A stretch of DNA of 64,000 nucleotides, from positions 52,052 through 116,051 of the forward strand of contig CALESJ010000020.1 of the NCBI GenBank assembly GCA_937907025.1, in the 5' to 3' direction. Origin of the DNA: an uncultured Faecalibacterium sp. GTDB lineage: Bacteria > Bacillota > Clostridia > Oscillospirales > Ruminococcaceae. Below, one piece after another: positions 24,399-32,772 of the stretch. Under the pieces are notes generated by a model that made no database searches, was not told the origin of the DNA, and saw only the letters and a list, made by a program, of their open reading frames with translations. Every line of letters starts with the position of its first letter. The stretch's first letter is position 1. The translations under genes were made by a program, and so were the position numbers.

Positions 24399-25956
24399 GG
24401 AAAGCCGCCTGTTTGCCCTGCTGGTCAAGAATTATCTGCTGTTCACCCTGGTGCTGCTGTTTCTGGCCGGGGGCATCTACTGGCTGTGGGACCGGCAGTT
24501 TGAGCGGGTGTTGTACCCGGTGGACTGGGACGCCCTGCTCAGCGACCCTGCTCTGGAGCAGGAGAATTACAGCGCGCTGAACCGCTATCTGCACGGGGAA
24601 GGCAACGGCTTTTCGGTGCTGGACGGCACCGGCGCCGAGCTGTACCGGGCGGGTACCGCCGCCGGGGAACTGGACGCCGGGGAGCTGGCCTGTGTGGTCC
24701 CCTACCGCAGTGACGAGTATGTGGAGGCCTTTCCCGAAGCGGAGGGCGGCCCGGTGCGGTACCGGGTGCTGCGCACCCGCATGTGGCAGGACGGCACCGC
24801 CGAAATCACCGGGGATATGGCCCTGGACGCCGATTTCCGGGTGCTGTCCGGGGCGCTGATTCCCGGCAAGACCGCCTACACCGCCCGGGAATACGCCATC
24901 CTGTCCGGGGCCTACCCGGCCCACGGCAGCCTGTACCGGTATGACTTCACCGCCGCCGACGGCAGCGCCCGCACCCTGCTGCTCTGCGCCGCCCCCCTCA
25001 ACGAGGAAGCCCTGGCCCGGGTGTCGGGCAGCGGGTGGCTGGTCTGGCTGGCCGCCCTGCCCCTGTATGCCGCGGCCCTGGCCTTCTTCATCTGGCGGCT
25101 GGGACGGCGCATCCGCCCGCCCCTGGAACGGCTGCGGGCCGCCCTGGACGCCCAGGCCCGTGGGCAACGGGTGCCGGTGGGCGACTGCGGCGGGGTGCAG
25201 GAACTGCAGCGCATCGGCCGCAGCCTGGATGACCTTTCCGCCAAGCTGGCCGAGAGCGAGCACGAGCGGGAGGAGATGGACCGGGAGCGGCAGCGGATGA
25301 TTGCCAACATCTCCCACGACCTGAAAACCCCGGTGACGGTGATTGCCGGGTATGTGGACGCCCTGGCGGACGGCAAGATTCCGCCGGCGGAACAGGGGCG
25401 GTATCTGGCTGCCATCCGCAGCCGCACCGACGCCCTGACGGGGCTCATCAACGCCTTTCACGAATACAGCAAGGTGGACCATCCCCAGTTCCGCCTGCAG
25501 CGGCGGGAGGTGGACCTGTGCGAGTATCTGCGGGAATACCTGGCCGGGCAGTACGACGCCATTGAGCTGGCGGGCTTCGCCCTGGTGGTATCCATCCCCG
25601 AAACGCCCTGTCCCTGTTCCCTGGACCCCTTCCAGATGAGCCGGGCACTGGACAACCTCATCGGCAACGCGCTGCGGTACAACCGGCTGGGCACCATCCT
25701 CACCGTAAGCCTGGAGCCGGAAGCCGGGTCCGCCCTGCTCACCGTGGCCGACAACGGCGAGGGCATCCCGCCCGAGCGGGCCGCCGCCATCTTTGAGCCT
25801 TTTGTGGTGGGCAGCGACGCCCGCAGCGGGGGCGGCAGCGGGCTGGGGCTTTCCATCACCCGCCGCCTGGTGGAATTGCACGGCGGCACCATCACCCTGG
25901 ACAACCACCCGGGGGAGGGCACGGCCTTCCTCATCCGCCTGCCCCTGCCCCAATAA
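24388..25956 (+). CDS. Sensor histidine kinase, VanS-like
   Basis: 522 residues. Helix 1 lies at ~14-36, an extracytoplasmic domain spans ~37-210, helix 2 is at ~213-235, then HAMP (~235-290), HisKA with NISHDLKTPVTVI and HATPase with N-box ALDNLIGNALRY and GSGLGLSI. The best start is a TTG at 24388, behind a GGGG stretch and overlapping the regulator stop; no ATG lies between it and the first membrane helix. Cognate partner of the preceding regulator. Confidence 0.9.
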   Translation: MKRKESRLFALLVKNYLLFTLVLLFLAGGIYWLWDRQFERVLYPVDWDALLSDPALEQENYSALNRYLHGEGNGFSVLDGTGAELYRAGTAAGELDAGELACVVPYRSDEYVEAFPEAEGGPVRYRVLRTRMWQDGTAEITGDMALDADFRVLSGALIPGKTAYTAREYAILSGAYPAHGSLYRYDFTAADGSARTLLLCAAPLNEEALARVSGSGWLVWLAALPLYAAALAFFIWRLGRRIRPPLERLRAALDAQARGQRVPVGDCGGVQELQRIGRSLDDLSAKLAESEHEREEMDRERQRMIANISHDLKTPVTVIAGYVDALADGKIPPAEQGRYLAAIRSRTDALTGLINAFHEYSKVDHPQFRLQRREVDLCEYLREYLAGQYDAIELAGFALVVSIPETPCPCSLDPFQMSRALDNLIGNALRYNRLGTILTVSLEPEAGSALLTVADNGEGIPPERAAAIFEPFVVGSDARSGGGSGLGLSITRRLVELHGGTITLDNHPGEGTAFLIRLPLPQ

Positions 25957-25972
25957 ATCAGAACCTGCCCTG

Positions 25973-26011
25973 CCGGGGCGGAAAAGCAACTGCTTTTCCG
26001 CCCCGGTTTTT
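25973..26011 (+). terminator. Terminator after the VanRS-like pair
   Basis: A 16-bp perfect stem (CCGGGGCGGAAAAGCA with its complement) and a 2-base loop are followed by T5. It separates the two-component genes from the ABC operon. Confidence 0.95.
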
Positions 26012-26029
26012 GTTTTCTTTACAAATCTT

Positions 26030-26070
26030 AAGGTTGCCTAGAGAAAGAACCAAGGTTGACCCGGTATACT
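26030..26070 (+). promoter_or_regulatory. Tandem AAGGTTG repeats ahead of a -10 box
   Basis: AAGGTTG occurs at 26030 and 26052, 22 bp apart (two helical turns), followed by TATACT at 26065-26070 with no good -35. This resembles an activator-dependent promoter for an OmpR-family regulator, probably the one encoded just upstream. Confidence 0.55.
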
Positions 26071-26102
26071 GGGACCCGTCAAGCAAGGAGGAGGTGACCG
26101 GT

Positions 26103-26816
26103 TTGCAAAACCCCTGTCCGAGAAAACGCCCGCTCATTGAGGTGCGGGACATCCGCAAGGAATACCCGTTGGGCGACGAAACCGTCGTGGCCCTGAAACG
26201 GATCAATCTGAATATCATGCGGGGCGAGATCTGCTGTATCTTCGGCACGTCCGGCTCCGGCAAAAGTACCTTTCTGAACCAGCTGGCCGGCATGGAAAAA
26301 CCCACCCGCGGCCTGGTATCCATCGGCGGCGTGCCCATTTCCCGCCTGGATGAAAACCAGCTGGCAGCGTTCCGGCAGCGGCACATCGGGTTCGTGTTCC
26401 AGTCTTACAATCTGCTGCCCAACCTGACCGCCACCGAGAATGTGGCCCTGCCCCTGATGTTCCGGGGTGTGCCCCGCAAGGAGCGGGAGGAGGCCGCCCG
26501 CCGCATGCTCTGCCGGGTGGGGCTTTCCCACCGGCTGGACCACTTCCCCCGCCAGATGTCCGGCGGTCAGCAGCAGCGCGCCGGCATTGCCCGGGCGTTC
26601 ATCGCCCGGCCGGACGTGGTCTTTGCCGATGAACCCACCGGCAACCTGGATTCCAAAACCACGGTGGAGATCATGGAGATGATCTGCGGCTTTGCCCGCC
26701 GCTACCACCAGACCATCATCCTGGTCACCCACGACCCGGAAATGGCCGCCTATGCCGACCGCATCGTACGGCTCATCGACGGCGAGATCGTCAGCGACGA
26801 GATCCGACATTCATAA
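26103..26816 (+). CDS. ABC transporter ATP-binding protein, MacB/LolD type
   Basis: 237 residues from a TTG start. Walker A GTSGSGKST, Q-loop VFQSYNLLPNL, signature MSGGQQQR and Walker B VVFADEPTG are intact. TTG at 26103 is chosen because the AAGGAGGAGG site ends 8 bp upstream; an in-frame GTG at 26094 overlaps that site. First gene of an exporter operon whose permease is broken (28658-29994). Confidence 0.92.
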   Translation: MQNPCPRKRPLIEVRDIRKEYPLGDETVVALKRINLNIMRGEICCIFGTSGSGKSTFLNQLAGMEKPTRGLVSIGGVPISRLDENQLAAFRQRHIGFVFQSYNLLPNLTATENVALPLMFRGVPRKEREEAARRMLCRVGLSHRLDHFPRQMSGGQQQRAGIARAFIARPDVVFADEPTGNLDSKTTVEIMEMICGFARRYHQTIILVTHDPEMAAYADRIVRLIDGEIVSDEIRHS

Positions 26817-26830
26817 AAGGAGGACGCCTC

Positions 26831-28654
26831 ATGTCTTTGGTACACAAATCCGCCGCCCTGCTGCTGGCCCTGACCCTGGCCGCCGGGGCCTTGGCTCCCG
26901 CCGCCTTTGCGGAGGAAACCCCCGCCGGCCTCACGGTCCCCACCGTGACCGAAGCGGCCCCCGAAGCCGAATCCGCCCCCGCGGCCGACCCCAATTTTCT
27001 GACCCTGAGCTACACCGCCAGCCGGAACACCATCCGCCGGGGCGACAAGACCGACCTTTCCCTGACCGTGAAGGACACCGCCCTCCTGACCCGGGATTTC
27101 AAGCAGGAAGACTACGATTTCAGCAAGCTGCTGGACAGCTTTTCCGCCTGCACCCCCACGGTGGAGGTGCTGTCCCAGGCCGAAGAACCCCTGACCCTGC
27201 GGCTGACCTGTGCCGGGGTGGAGTACAGCGGCACCGGCCGCAGCCTGAAGGTGAGCATCGCCCGCAAGGGCGGCGGCAATCCCCAGCCCCTGGAAGTGAA
27301 CGTGACCCAGGCCGAGGAGTATGTGGCGCCCACGCCCACCCCCGCGCCGGAAACCCCCGCCCCCAAAGAGCAGGCCGCCCCGCCGGTGCTGGTGACCCGG
27401 TCGGCCCTGGGCAAGCCCCTGGGGGCCAACGAGGCCGCCGACATCGTAGTGACCATCCAGAACGCGGGCAGCACCAAAATGCTCAAGCCCCTGGCGTCCT
27501 TCTCGGCGTCGGAATCCCTGCTCATCGCCAACGACGTGAGCAATGTGGTCCTGCCGGACATCGAACCGGGCAAAAGCACCAGCGTCACCCTGCGGGTACA
27601 GGCGGCCAAGGAGATCGCTTCCGGGGCCCAGTCTTTGCAGGTGGACCTGAAATACGGCTATGAGAGCGCCGGGCAGCTGCTGCAGGCCACCTCCTCGGAC
27701 AAGCTGAACCTGTCCGCCTCCCCCACCGGCACCCCGGGCCCCGCCATGGAAAGCTCCACCCCCAACATCGTCATCCGGGATTTCAGCTACGGCAACGACA
27801 ACATTGCCGCCGGGTCCCGGTTCAACCTGTCCTTCAAGTTCCAGAACATGGGCCGCATGAAGGTGGAAAACGTGCTGGCCAGCATCGACGGCGGCGAGAA
27901 CTTCGCCCTGGACGGCGGCACCAGCACCTTCTATTACGATTCTCTGGCCGCCAAAGGGGAAATGACCCAGGCGGTGCCCCTGCAGGCCCTGCCCACCGCC
28001 AAGAGCGGCGCCCAGGCCGTGACCGTGCAGTTCAAATACGAGTATGTGGACGGCGGCAAGCGCACCGCCGCCACCTCCGAAGTCAAGGTGGCCGTGCCGG
28101 TGGTGCAGAAGGACCGGTTCCAGGTCAATGCGCCCGCCCTGCCCGAAAGCTGCACCGTGGGCGAGGAATGCGTGCTGACCCTGAACTACGTCAACCGCGG
28201 CAAGACCGAGGTGGGCAACGTGGAGGCCACGGTGGAGGGCGACGGGGTGGACGCCGCCGCCAAGACCCAGTTTGTGGGCAACATTGCCGCCGGGGCCAAC
28301 GGCAGCATCGGGTTTGCCCTGACCCCCAACCGCAGCGGTCCGCTGAAAGTGGTGCTGAAAGTCACCTACGAGGACCCCAACCTGGAGTCCCGGACCCTGG
28401 AGTTTCCGGTGGAGCTGACCGCCGCCGAGGGGGTGGACGACGCCGACCTGGGTATGGATGTGCCGGAGGAAGCCGGCGGATTCAAGTTTCCCTGGCCGGT
28501 GCTGCTGGTCATTCCCGCCGCCGGGCTGATTGCCGGGGCGGTGGTGCTGCTCCGCCGCCGCAGCGAGCAGGCAGACAACGAGCCCAACCAGGACGACTGG
28601 GGCACCGGCGCCTGGGACAACACCGGCTGGGACGACGACGAACCGGAGGTATGA
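26831..28654 (+). CDS. Exported, membrane-anchored repeat protein of the ABC exporter operon
   Basis: 607 residues. A signal peptide ends near AFA (residue ~27). A Pro/Thr-rich linker (~170-180) separates the first domain from repeated CARDB/S-layer-like beta-sandwich units (three related stretches, for example IVVTIQNAG, FNLSFKFQNMG and CVLTLNYVNRG). A C-terminal membrane helix (~555-577), an RRR stop-transfer and an Asp/Trp-rich cytoplasmic tail end the protein. The start at 26831 follows AAAGGAGG. Proteins of this kind often lie between MacB-type ATPase and permease genes in Firmicutes and may act as an external adaptor. That role is inferred. Confidence 0.85.
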   Translation: MSLVHKSAALLLALTLAAGALAPAAFAEETPAGLTVPTVTEAAPEAESAPAADPNFLTLSYTASRNTIRRGDKTDLSLTVKDTALLTRDFKQEDYDFSKLLDSFSACTPTVEVLSQAEEPLTLRLTCAGVEYSGTGRSLKVSIARKGGGNPQPLEVNVTQAEEYVAPTPTPAPETPAPKEQAAPPVLVTRSALGKPLGANEAADIVVTIQNAGSTKMLKPLASFSASESLLIANDVSNVVLPDIEPGKSTSVTLRVQAAKEIASGAQSLQVDLKYGYESAGQLLQATSSDKLNLSASPTGTPGPAMESSTPNIVIRDFSYGNDNIAAGSRFNLSFKFQNMGRMKVENVLASIDGGENFALDGGTSTFYYDSLAAKGEMTQAVPLQALPTAKSGAQAVTVQFKYEYVDGGKRTAATSEVKVAVPVVQKDRFQVNAPALPESCTVGEECVLTLNYVNRGKTEVGNVEATVEGDGVDAAAKTQFVGNIAAGANGSIGFALTPNRSGPLKVVLKVTYEDPNLESRTLEFPVELTAAEGVDDADLGMDVPEEAGGFKFPWPVLLVIPAAGLIAGAVVLLRRRSEQADNEPNQDDWGTGAWDNTGWDDDEPEV

Positions 28655-28657
28655 GCC

Positions 28658-29359
28658 ATGAAGCACGAAGACCTGCTGCGGGTCTGCCTGCAGAATCTGC
28701 TGCGGCGCAAATCCCGCACCATCCTGACCGTGCTGGGGGTGCTCATCGGCTGCTGTTCCATCGTCATCATGGTGTCTTTGGGCATCGGCATGAAGGAAAG
28801 CCAGGAAAAGCTGCTGGCCGAGATGGGCGACCTGACCATCATCACCGTCACCGCCCCCCAGAAAGGCAAAGGCAAGAAAAAGCTGGACGACAAGCTTCTC
28901 AAGCAGCTGCGGGAGATGGACGGCGTGGAGGGTGTGACCCCCAAGCTGGGCTTTGAGGAATACACCTGCCGCCTGCTGGCCGGGCCGGGCAACCGGTATG
29001 TGGCCGACTGGACCACCATTGCCGGGCTGGACACCGCCCAGATGGACAAAATGGGCTACCAGCTCACCGGGGGCACCTACCCCGGCGGGGCGGGCGAAGT
29101 GGCCGTGGGCCAGTACTTTGCCTACAATTTCCAGGATACCATGCGGCCCGAAGGCGCCAACACCATCAACCGATGGGACAACGGCGTGGACGAGAACGGC
29201 AACCTGAAGCCGCCCCCGGACCCCTACTTTGACCCCCTGCACGAAACCCTGACCCTGGAGGTGGAAACCCGGGACGGCAAGTTCACCGTGCCCCTGAAAC
29301 CCATGGGCATGGTGAAGGAGACAACGCCAAAGGCTACGAAACCTCCGAGGGTATCCTGA
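28658..29359 (+). pseudogene. MacB-type ABC permease, N-terminal part (frameshifted)
   Basis: 234 codons encode the first membrane helix (~19-42) and most of the periplasmic-core-type domain of a MacB/FtsX permease. The last residues after GMVKE are out of frame and end at a TGA at 29357. In another frame the DNA continues DNAKGYETSEGIL into the next ORF. A missing G after 29320 would explain the break. The start at 28658 follows CGGAGG. Either a natural mutation or a sequencing error; the exporter is non-functional if it is real. Confidence 0.85.
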
Positions 29360-29994
29360 TGAGCGTGGAGGACCTGCGGGCCCTGCAAAAGCGGGCCAGC
29401 GGCGGCACCGCCGCCGCGGCGCCCTATGATGCGGTGCTGGTCAAGGTGAAGGACATCAAGCAGGTAGACCCGGTGGAAAGCGCCATCAAGAATCTGGGCT
29501 ACACCACCGAATCCATGGAGAGCGTGCGCAAACCCATGGAGAAGGAAGCCCGCCAGAAGCAGATGATGCTGGGCGGCCTGGGCGCCATCTCCCTCATCGT
29601 GGCGGCGCTGGGCATCACCAACACCATGATCATGTCCATCTCCGAGCGCACCAAGGAGATCGGCGTCATGAAGTCCCTGGGCTGCTACGTCTACGACATC
29701 CGGGTACTGTTTCTGGGCGAAGCCGGGGCCATCGGCTTCATCGGGGGCATTGTGGGCAGCGTCATCAGTTTTCTGCTGTCCCTGATCATCAATCTGGTGT
29801 CCATGGGCCCCGCCCTGGAAAACATCATTCCTGCCATCGTCGGCGGCGAAGGTCTGAGCCGGGTTTCGGTCATTCCCCCCTGGCTGTACCTGTTTGCCCT
29901 GGTTTTCTCGGTCCTGATCGGCCTGGGGTCCGGCTACTACCCCGCCAACAAGGCGGTGCAGATACCGGCTCTGGAGGCCATCAAGAGCGATTGA
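29359..29994 (+). pseudogene. MacB-type ABC permease, C-terminal part (frameshifted)
   Basis: This frame encodes the rest of the external domain and the three C-terminal FtsX helices, including LGITNTMIMSISERTKEIG, which is typical of MacB/FtsX permeases. The ATG at 29359 overlaps the preceding TGA, but family sequence continues upstream in frame to about 29321, so this is not a natural start. Joined with the previous ORF the protein would be about 445 residues, a normal length. Confidence 0.85.
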
Positions 29995-30002
29995 CATAGA
30001 TG

Positions 30003-30046
30003 GACGGGGCGGAGAAAGGAAGGTCCCTTTCTCCGCCCCGTCCCTT
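30003..30046 (+). terminator. Terminator after the MacB-type operon
   Basis: A 17-bp perfect stem (arms begin GACGGGGCGG) is followed by CCCTTTT. It lies between convergent genes. Confidence 0.9.
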
Positions 30047-30054
30047 TTGTTGTT

Positions 30055-30618
30055 TCAGATGCCCAGCACCAGATGCAGCACCAGCCCGGCCACGCCGCAG
30101 GCGCACATGGTGGAGATCTGCCCGGTCTTGTACCGCCGCAGCACGATGAGCGCCGCCACAAAACAGCCGGTGTCGATCCAGTCCACCGAAGCCAGAGCCG
30201 GGGCGGCGCCGTCAAATACCACCATGCCCAGAATGGACAGCCCCGCCCCCAGGATCAGCGCTACCACCACCGGTCGCAGGCAGGCAAGCACATTTTGTAA
30301 AATACTTAAATCTTTATACTTGTTGTAGATATACGCCAACAGGGACACCAGCACCAGCGCCGGGGCGATACAGCCCAGCGTGGCCACCAGCGCCCCGGGA
30401 ATGCCCGCAATGCGCACCCCCACAAAGGTAGCTGCGTTGATGGCGATGGGCCCGGGGGTCATGCCGGCGATGGTGACCAGGTCGGTGTATTCCTGCAGGG
30501 TGAGCCAGGGGTGCTGGTTCACCACCTGCTCCTGGATCAGGGGCATGGCCGCATACCCGCCGCCGATGCTAAACAGCCCCACCTGCAGAAAGCTGAAAAA
30601 CAACTGAAGGTAGATCAT
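30055..30618 (-). CDS. Chromate transporter-family protein, half-size (second of a pair)
   Basis: 187 residues, matching one CHR domain: FLQVGLFSIGGGYAAMPLIQEQVV near the N-terminus and MTPGPIAINAATFVG. It has about five to six membrane helices. The start at 30618 has AAGGAGG upstream and overlaps the stop of the partner gene (ATGA). Short CHR proteins act as heterodimer pairs. The substrate is chromate or another oxyanion in studied members; in gut anaerobes the real substrate is unknown. Confidence 0.92.
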   Translation of the reverse strand: MIYLQLFFSFLQVGLFSIGGGYAAMPLIQEQVVNQHPWLTLQEYTDLVTIAGMTPGPIAINAATFVGVRIAGIPGALVATLGCIAPALVLVSLLAYIYNKYKDLSILQNVLACLRPVVVALILGAGLSILGMVVFDGAAPALASVDWIDTGCFVAALIVLRRYKTGQISTMCACGVAGLVLHLVLGI

Positions 30619-31202
30619 TTCTGTGCCTCCTTCCGGTGGTGCAGGGCCGCCCGCACCACCCCGAAAGCCGCCGCGGCCAGGATGATGAGCACCACATTGA
30701 CCCCGAAGACGAAGCTGGCCACAAAGGCCGCCACCATCAGGCCGTTGTACAGCCAGGAGCGGGAGCGCACCACATCGGCGCCCAGGTCCAGCACCACATC
30801 CAGGATGACCGCCGCCACACCGGCCTGCAGCCCCTTGAGCACCAGAGCCACATACACGTTGCTGGCAAAGGCCGCATAAAAGAAGGAGATGACCGTCAGG
30901 GTGACCAGGGGCGGCAGCACCGACCCCAGCACCGCCACCGCCATGCCGGGCAGCCCGGCAATGCGCCACCCCACCAGGATGGCCGCGTTCACCGCAATGG
31001 CCCCGGGGCTGGACTGGGCCAGGGCGGTCATGTCCAGCATCTCCTGCTCGTCGATCCAGTGCAGCTCGTCCACGAATTTTTTCTTCATCAGGGTCACGAT
31101 GACAAATCCGCCCCCGAAGGTGAAAGCGCTGATATACAGCGTGCCGAAAAACAAAGCCCGCAGCCGCGCCGCGCGGCTCATAGGCCGGGAATTCTGGTCC
31201 AT
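30615..31202 (-). CDS. Chromate transporter-family protein, half-size (first of a pair)
   Basis: 195 residues, one CHR domain: FGTLYISAFTFGGGFVIVTLMKKKFV and SSPGAIAVNAAILVG, with PGAIA matching the conserved loop. The start at 31202 follows AAAAAGGAGG. It is translationally coupled to the second half-transporter, and the two presumably insert in opposite orientations as an antiparallel dimer. Confidence 0.92.
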   Translation of the reverse strand: MDQNSRPMSRAARLRALFFGTLYISAFTFGGGFVIVTLMKKKFVDELHWIDEQEMLDMTALAQSSPGAIAVNAAILVGWRIAGLPGMAVAVLGSVLPPLVTLTVISFFYAAFASNVYVALVLKGLQAGVAAVILDVVLDLGADVVRSRSWLYNGLMVAAFVASFVFGVNVVLIILAAAAFGVVRAALHHRKEAQK

Positions 31203-31229
31203 GGTCGGTCCTCCTTTTTGTCCTGTCCT

Positions 31230-31258
31230 ATCATACCGCAGCGGCCTGCGTCTGAAAA
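31230..31258 (-). promoter_or_regulatory. Promoter of the chromate-transporter pair
   Basis: On the minus strand TTTTCA and TATGAT are separated by 17 bp, 28 bp upstream of the first start codon. Confidence 0.6.
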
Positions 31259-31380
31259 CCCCGTTTTTCCTCTTTTTTTGCGCACCACCCCTTTTTCCGC
31301 CCGGCAGCGGCTGTCTTTTTGCCGCCGGGTGCAGTATAATGGGACCATACTGCAGCGGATTCCGATGGGGGGATTTTGTT

Positions 31381-31783
31381 TTGAAGAAAAACCGGATTCT
31401 GACTTTCCTGTGGGTCAGTCTGATTTGTCTGGCCGCCCTGTGCGTGGCGGTGTTCGGCGTCATCGCCCGGGTCATGGTGAAGCGGAGCGACCGCACCCTG
31501 ACCCAGGTGGCCAACCTGTACATGGAGGAGATCAACGGCCAGCTGCAGCGCCACTTTGATTCTTTGGTGGAGATGCAGCTGTCCCAGGTGGAGGGCATCA
31601 CCCTGGCGGTGCCGCCTTCCTCCGTGGACACGCTGGATGCCACGGTGGTGAATACCATGACCACCGCCGGGCGTGCCCGGGATTTTGCGTATCTGGCCCT
31701 GTACAACACCGAAGGCAAGGCGGACGTGATCTATGGGGAGCCGGTGACCATCCGGGAAGAGGACGCCTTCCTGGCTTCGCTGC
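31381..31783 (+). pseudogene. N-terminal fragment of a membrane sensor protein
   Basis: A TTG start behind a GGGGGG stretch opens a frame encoding a membrane helix (ILTFLWVSLICLAALCVAV) and ~110 residues of an extracytoplasmic sensor region (LYMEEINGQLQRHFDSL; FAYLALYNTEG). This is typical of hybrid kinase or diguanylate cyclase sensors. Around 31783 the family-like sequence stops and the frame runs antisense into the lipoprotein fragment. A TATAAT at 31335-31340 is a possible promoter. The rest of the gene is absent. Confidence 0.65.
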
Positions 31784-31968
31784 ACCGTGCCGTCCGCCCC
31801 GCAGACGATCTCCCCCACGGCGGAAGCTCCCTGCAGGTCCACCGTCTGTGTTTCCCAGTGCCAGGCGGCGGGGGCCGCGGTTTCGGCGGTGGCGGAAGCG
31901 GCAGACTGCCCGCAGCCGGCCAGCAGCACAGCGGCCAGGGTCACGGCCAACAGGTTCGGGCTCTTCAT
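31784..31968 (-). pseudogene. N-terminal fragment of a lipoprotein gene
   Basis: From an ATG at 31968 behind GGGAGG, the minus strand encodes a lipoprotein signal peptide (MKSPNLLAVTLAAVLLAGC, lipobox LAGC) and ~40 further residues. Then it meets the truncated sensor fragment head-on near 31783 and loses sense. Its promoter and regulator boxes are intact, so the truncated product may still be transcribed. Confidence 0.65.
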
Positions 31969-31999
31969 GGAGATTCCTCCCTTGGTTTTCTGTACTTTC

Positions 32000-32080
32000 A
32001 TTCTACCTCACCTGCCTTGAATTGTCCTTGAAAAAACGCCAAAGTTTTTCAAGGTCTTTTCAAGACAAATCTGGTATACT
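32000..32080. promoter_or_regulatory. Symmetric divergent promoter with two pairs of 11-bp direct repeats
   Basis: CCTTGAA occurs at 32015 and 32026, and its reverse complement type TTTTCAAG at 32046 and 32057; each pair is spaced 11 bp. Each pair ends about 10 bp from a -10 box: TAGAAT for the leftward lipoprotein gene (32000-32005) and TATACT for the rightward regulator gene (32075-32080). Arms CCTTGAAAAA and TTTTTCAAGG also form an inverted repeat. Spacing fits PhoB/OmpR-type binding on one DNA face. Confidence 0.7.
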
Positions 32081-32103
32081 GGTAAGAAAAGGAGGGGTTT
32101 GGT

Positions 32104-32772
32104 ATGCGCATCCTGCTCATTGAGGACGACACCGCCCTGTGTGCCGCCCTAGCCCCGGCTCTGAACGGGCTGGGCAAGGCGGAATTCTGCCACACCGGGC
32201 CGGAGGGGCTTGCTCTGCTGGTCAGCGGCGGATACGATCTGTGCATTCCAGACCGGATGCTCCCCGGTCTGGACGGGCTGACCCTGCTGCGGGCAGCCCG
32301 GGCCCGGGGCGTGACCACCCCGGTGCTGCTGCTCACCGCCCTGGCCGGCGCCGGGGACACGGTGGACGGGCTGGACGCAGGCGCGGACGATTATCTGGCA
32401 AAACCCTTCGATACCCCGGTACTGCTGGCCCGGCTGCGGGCTTTGCTGCGCCGCAGCGGCGGCACCGCGGCCCTGACGGCGGGGGACCTGCGGCTGGACA
32501 CCGGGGAACTGACCCTGACCGGCCCCACGGGCAGCGCCGTGCTTTCCCGCAAGGAATGCGACCTGCTGGAAGCCCTGCTGCGGGCCCCCGGACGGCTGCA
32601 GACCCGCAGCGTCCTGCTGGCCCGGGTGTGGGGGCCTTTGGCCGAGGTGGAGGACGCCAACCTGGACTGCTACATCCATTTTGTGCGGCGGCGGCTGACC
32701 GGGGTGGGCAGCCGGGCTCGGGTGGTGACGGTGCGGGGCAGCGGCTACCGGCTGGAGGCAGACCCATGCTGA
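32104..32772 (+). CDS. OmpR-family response regulator
   Basis: 222 residues. Receiver domain with ILLIEDD, phosphoacceptor Asp in CIPDRMLPGLDG (Pro in place of the usual Leu before Asp) and Lys in YLAKPF. The winged helix ends VTVRGSGYRLEA. The start at 32104 follows AAAAGGAGG. It overlaps the kinase gene by 7 bp. The repeat boxes just upstream suggest that it regulates itself and the leftward lipoprotein gene. Confidence 0.92.
   Translation: MRILLIEDDTALCAALAPALNGLGKAEFCHTGPEGLALLVSGGYDLCIPDRMLPGLDGLTLLRAARARGVTTPVLLLTALAGAGDTVDGLDAGADDYLAKPFDTPVLLARLRALLRRSGGTAALTAGDLRLDTGELTLTGPTGSAVLSRKECDLLEALLRAPGRLQTRSVLLARVWGPLAEVEDANLDCYIHFVRRRLTGVGSRARVVTVRGSGYRLEADPC

Noticed and set aside
31231..32001. 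A 256-residue lipoprotein on the minus strand
   Set aside because: Only the first ~62 residues look real; the remainder is antisense to the sensor fragment, so it is a scar and not an intact gene.
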